Positions 62,601 to 64,000 of a stretch of DNA of 64,000 nucleotides are shown one piece after another. The translations under genes were made by a program, and so were the position numbers. Within the stretch, counting starts at the first letter, position 1; each line of letters begins with the position of its first letter. Under the pieces are notes generated by a model, which was given only the letters and a program-made list of their open reading frames with translations, was not told the origin of the DNA and did no database searches. Origin of the DNA: Halichondria panicea (lineage: Eukaryota; Porifera; Demospongiae; Suberitida; Halichondriidae); assembly GCF_963675165.1 (NCBI RefSeq), contig NC_087388.1, positions 5,337,047 to 5,401,046 on the forward strand, written 5' to 3'.

Positions 62601-64000
62601 AATCCACTTATTACTACTCTCCCTCCCTCCTCCCAATATTCCCAGACTGTATCTTCAAGATCCTCCCGATGCAGCGCTACTCTGCTCAGGAACAGTATCG
62701 CAAGGCCACCTCCTCCACCAGCACCAAGAGCATGCCAGAGATTGTCATTCAACAGAAACTAAAGGTGAGCTGAATGAACTACACGTTGTCTTGGTTAAAG
62801 CATAATTATTGTATGAGCACTTGTGTACATAGTCATCATGAGATCAACATGTTTGTTATAAGAGCTTTGTTATTGTGGCCTGTGGGAGTGATGCCGGTTC
62901 CTTGTGCTATGTAAACCACTAGTTATTTTTTTATGACCTCCAGCTGGTTCCAATTACCTCCATATAAAAATTGGAGAGATAAATATAATTTCATGGCCTT
63001 AGATCTATTCATGTACTCCCCCATCTTCTAATGTATTTAATCAGCTCCCGTGAATCTCCTTCCCTCCAGTTGGCGGCAGATCAAGAGAAGAACACGAGTA
63101 AGACAGAGACTGAGAAACTCTGGGGCACTCCAGTGCAGTATGGGACTACCATGATACAGGTGAGGTGGTGTGGTGTGTGTGTGTGTAGTGGGGGCGTGTG
63201 ACAGCTGACCGAAATGTGTGTGTGCGTGTGTGTGTGGTGCAGCACAAGACCACCACGATACAGCAGGTGAGGGGGCGTGTAGTGTGTGTGGTGAGGGGTT
63301 GTGTGGCTGGGTTCAATTGAAATGTGGCATTTTGCAACTCTCACATCACATCAGTGTTGTATTAGCTCATTAGCACAATGCTGTGGACCTGGTAATGTGA
63401 GTGACAATGCTCATATTTCAGCAGGATGTACCTACGTCAGCATCCTCAGGGCATATAGTAATGCCGTATGTGGTATTGGATAGCAACCTTTGTAACTCTG
63501 ACTGTTACAGCTGAGCGTGTTATTGGTACCTGATACTAACTCCGCTGTCAGTGTGTGGTCATATTGCTATACATGTACGTATAGTTCTTGATTACATGCT
63601 ACACTGCATATTATAATCATTATTCGGAGAAGTGAACTGAAACAGTGCAGTTATGTGTGTGTTTGAGCATCTGTGTTTGTGGAATGAAAAGCAAAGCCAG
63701 CTTGGATTATAACATTTTCAATGGCAAACTAAACATTGTCCCCCCCCACACACACACACACAACACACACACACATGCACACAACACACACGTACATTCC
63801 CCCCCACACACACACAGCTTCTCCACGTGAAGAGTAACAAGTTTCTGACGGTGATGAAGCGACTGCCTGCTCTGGTGGAGCGCAAGTCAATGAGATGCTC
63901 ACTGGATGCTCAGGGATCAGAGGCTGCCTGGTTCTATATCTCCCCCGTCTACAAGTTGAGGGCCTCAGGGGAGAACGTGAGTTTGTGCTCAGGGATATAC
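59680..64000 (+). CDS. ITPR: Inositol 1,4,5-trisphosphate receptor, N-terminal part, continues past window
   Basis: Intracellular calcium-release channel of the endoplasmic reticulum. Exons: 59680-59861 (first exon a), 62397-62467, 62646-62764, 63070-63159, 63818-63976, then the window ends in the next intron. A second first exon is at 60908-61026. The encoded start resembles the N-terminal suppressor/MIR region of the family: [90 protein letters not shown]. Phases join correctly (2, 1, 0, 0, 0). No break is seen. The ligand-binding core, coupling and channel regions lie outside the window. First exon a is longer at its N-terminus ([19 protein letters not shown]...) than is usual and inserts a few residues before GFISTLG. 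Confidence 0.9.
60145..60499. repeat. 66-bp direct repeat flanking a small inverted-repeat element
   Basis: 60145-60210 and 60434-60499 are identical (TACAGTGACTTGTACAGTGA...). Between them, 60217-60431 begins CAGGGTGTCCGGCATACAGG and ends CCTGTATGACAGCCTG in inverted form around a poly-G/poly-C tract. The 66-bp repeat is too long for a transposition footprint, so a separate duplication is likely. Confidence 0.7.
60908..61026 (+). CDS. ITPR: Alternative first exon (b) of ITPR
   Basis: ATG at 60908 opens 39 complete codons plus two bases. It includes [20 protein letters not shown] and ends ISTLGG at a GTAGGT donor in phase 2, the phase used by first exon a. This is the segment that starts animal IP3 receptors, and its length is closer to the usual N-terminus than exon a. 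A and b cannot both be spliced in, because b has no visible acceptor-joined frame for a and carries its own ATG. It therefore implies a second promoter between 59862 and 60907. Confidence 0.75.
61027..62396. other. ITPR intron 1, no exon seen
   Basis: About 1.37 kb between first exon b and exon 2. No conserved coding block, RNA gene or element with clear ends was recognised. Confidence 0.45.
63160..63242. repeat. GT-rich simple repeats in ITPR intron
   Basis: Two runs of GTGTGTGT separated by a unique stretch, immediately downstream of the exon ending at 63159. A matching CA-rich tract at 63742-63817 precedes the next exon, so the two could pair in the pre-mRNA. Confidence 0.7.
63243..63266 (+). 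other. Candidate 24-nt microexon of ITPR
   Basis: CACAAGACCACCACGATACA followed by GCAG is preceded by GTGCAG and followed by GTGAGG, so both splice sites are present. It lies between two phase-0 exons and would add eight residues (HKTTTIQQ) without a frame change. Its 3' part and donor echo the end of the preceding exon (ACTACCATGATACAG, GTGAGG), so it may be a partial duplicate of that exon end. Whether it is used is unknown. Confidence 0.35.

Noticed and set aside
63081..63344. His/Thr-rich minus-strand frames
   Set aside because: Composition artefact of the GT-rich simple repeat in an ITPR intron.

Overview
The window looks like animal nuclear DNA, most likely from a sponge. The reasons are intron-dense genes with GT-AG introns of about 50 to 1,400 bases, receptor tyrosine kinases with plexin-like extracellular parts, an inositol trisphosphate receptor, sushi domains, and AT-rich intergenic DNA full of short inverted-repeat elements. 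The lineage is inferred from gene content; no species can be named from the sequence alone.

Four related receptor tyrosine kinase (RTK) genes fill most of the window. RTK-A (minus, ATG at 8010) runs off the left edge inside its kinase domain. RTK-B (minus, 14640-21630) has lost the exons for the Sema domain and first PSI domain. RTK-C (plus, 28380-37359) and RTK-D (plus, 41076-50742) are complete 24-exon genes, about 1,584 and 1,582 residues by my exon model, and are recent tandem copies 12.7 kb apart. A, C and D encode signal peptide, Sema-like propeller, PSI, IPT-like, PSI, IPT-like, PSI, several IPT/TIG domains, one membrane helix and a MET/RON-like kinase. The extracellular order is that of plexins; the kinase resembles MET. 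Exon lengths agree modulo 3 between all four copies, which supports the splice model.

Between the receptors lie miniature DNA transposons of several families, a 2.6-kb segmental duplication that carries an orphan pair of RTK-B tail exons, a 42-bp minisatellite, a LINE 3' end and a larger inverted-repeat element. Comparing RTK-C with RTK-D dates several insertions, including a 1.1-kb element with a 9-bp target-site duplication placed 22 bases before the RTK-C start codon.

The right end holds three things. A minus-strand type II membrane protein gene (52953-57265) has a coiled coil, six sushi domains and a long Cys-rich repeat array, but is broken by two frameshifts and one in-frame stop. Decayed fragments of an inositol trisphosphate receptor gene lie at 57657-58745. 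The first exons of an apparently intact inositol trisphosphate receptor gene follow (59680 to the window edge), with two alternative first exons that join the next exon in the same phase.
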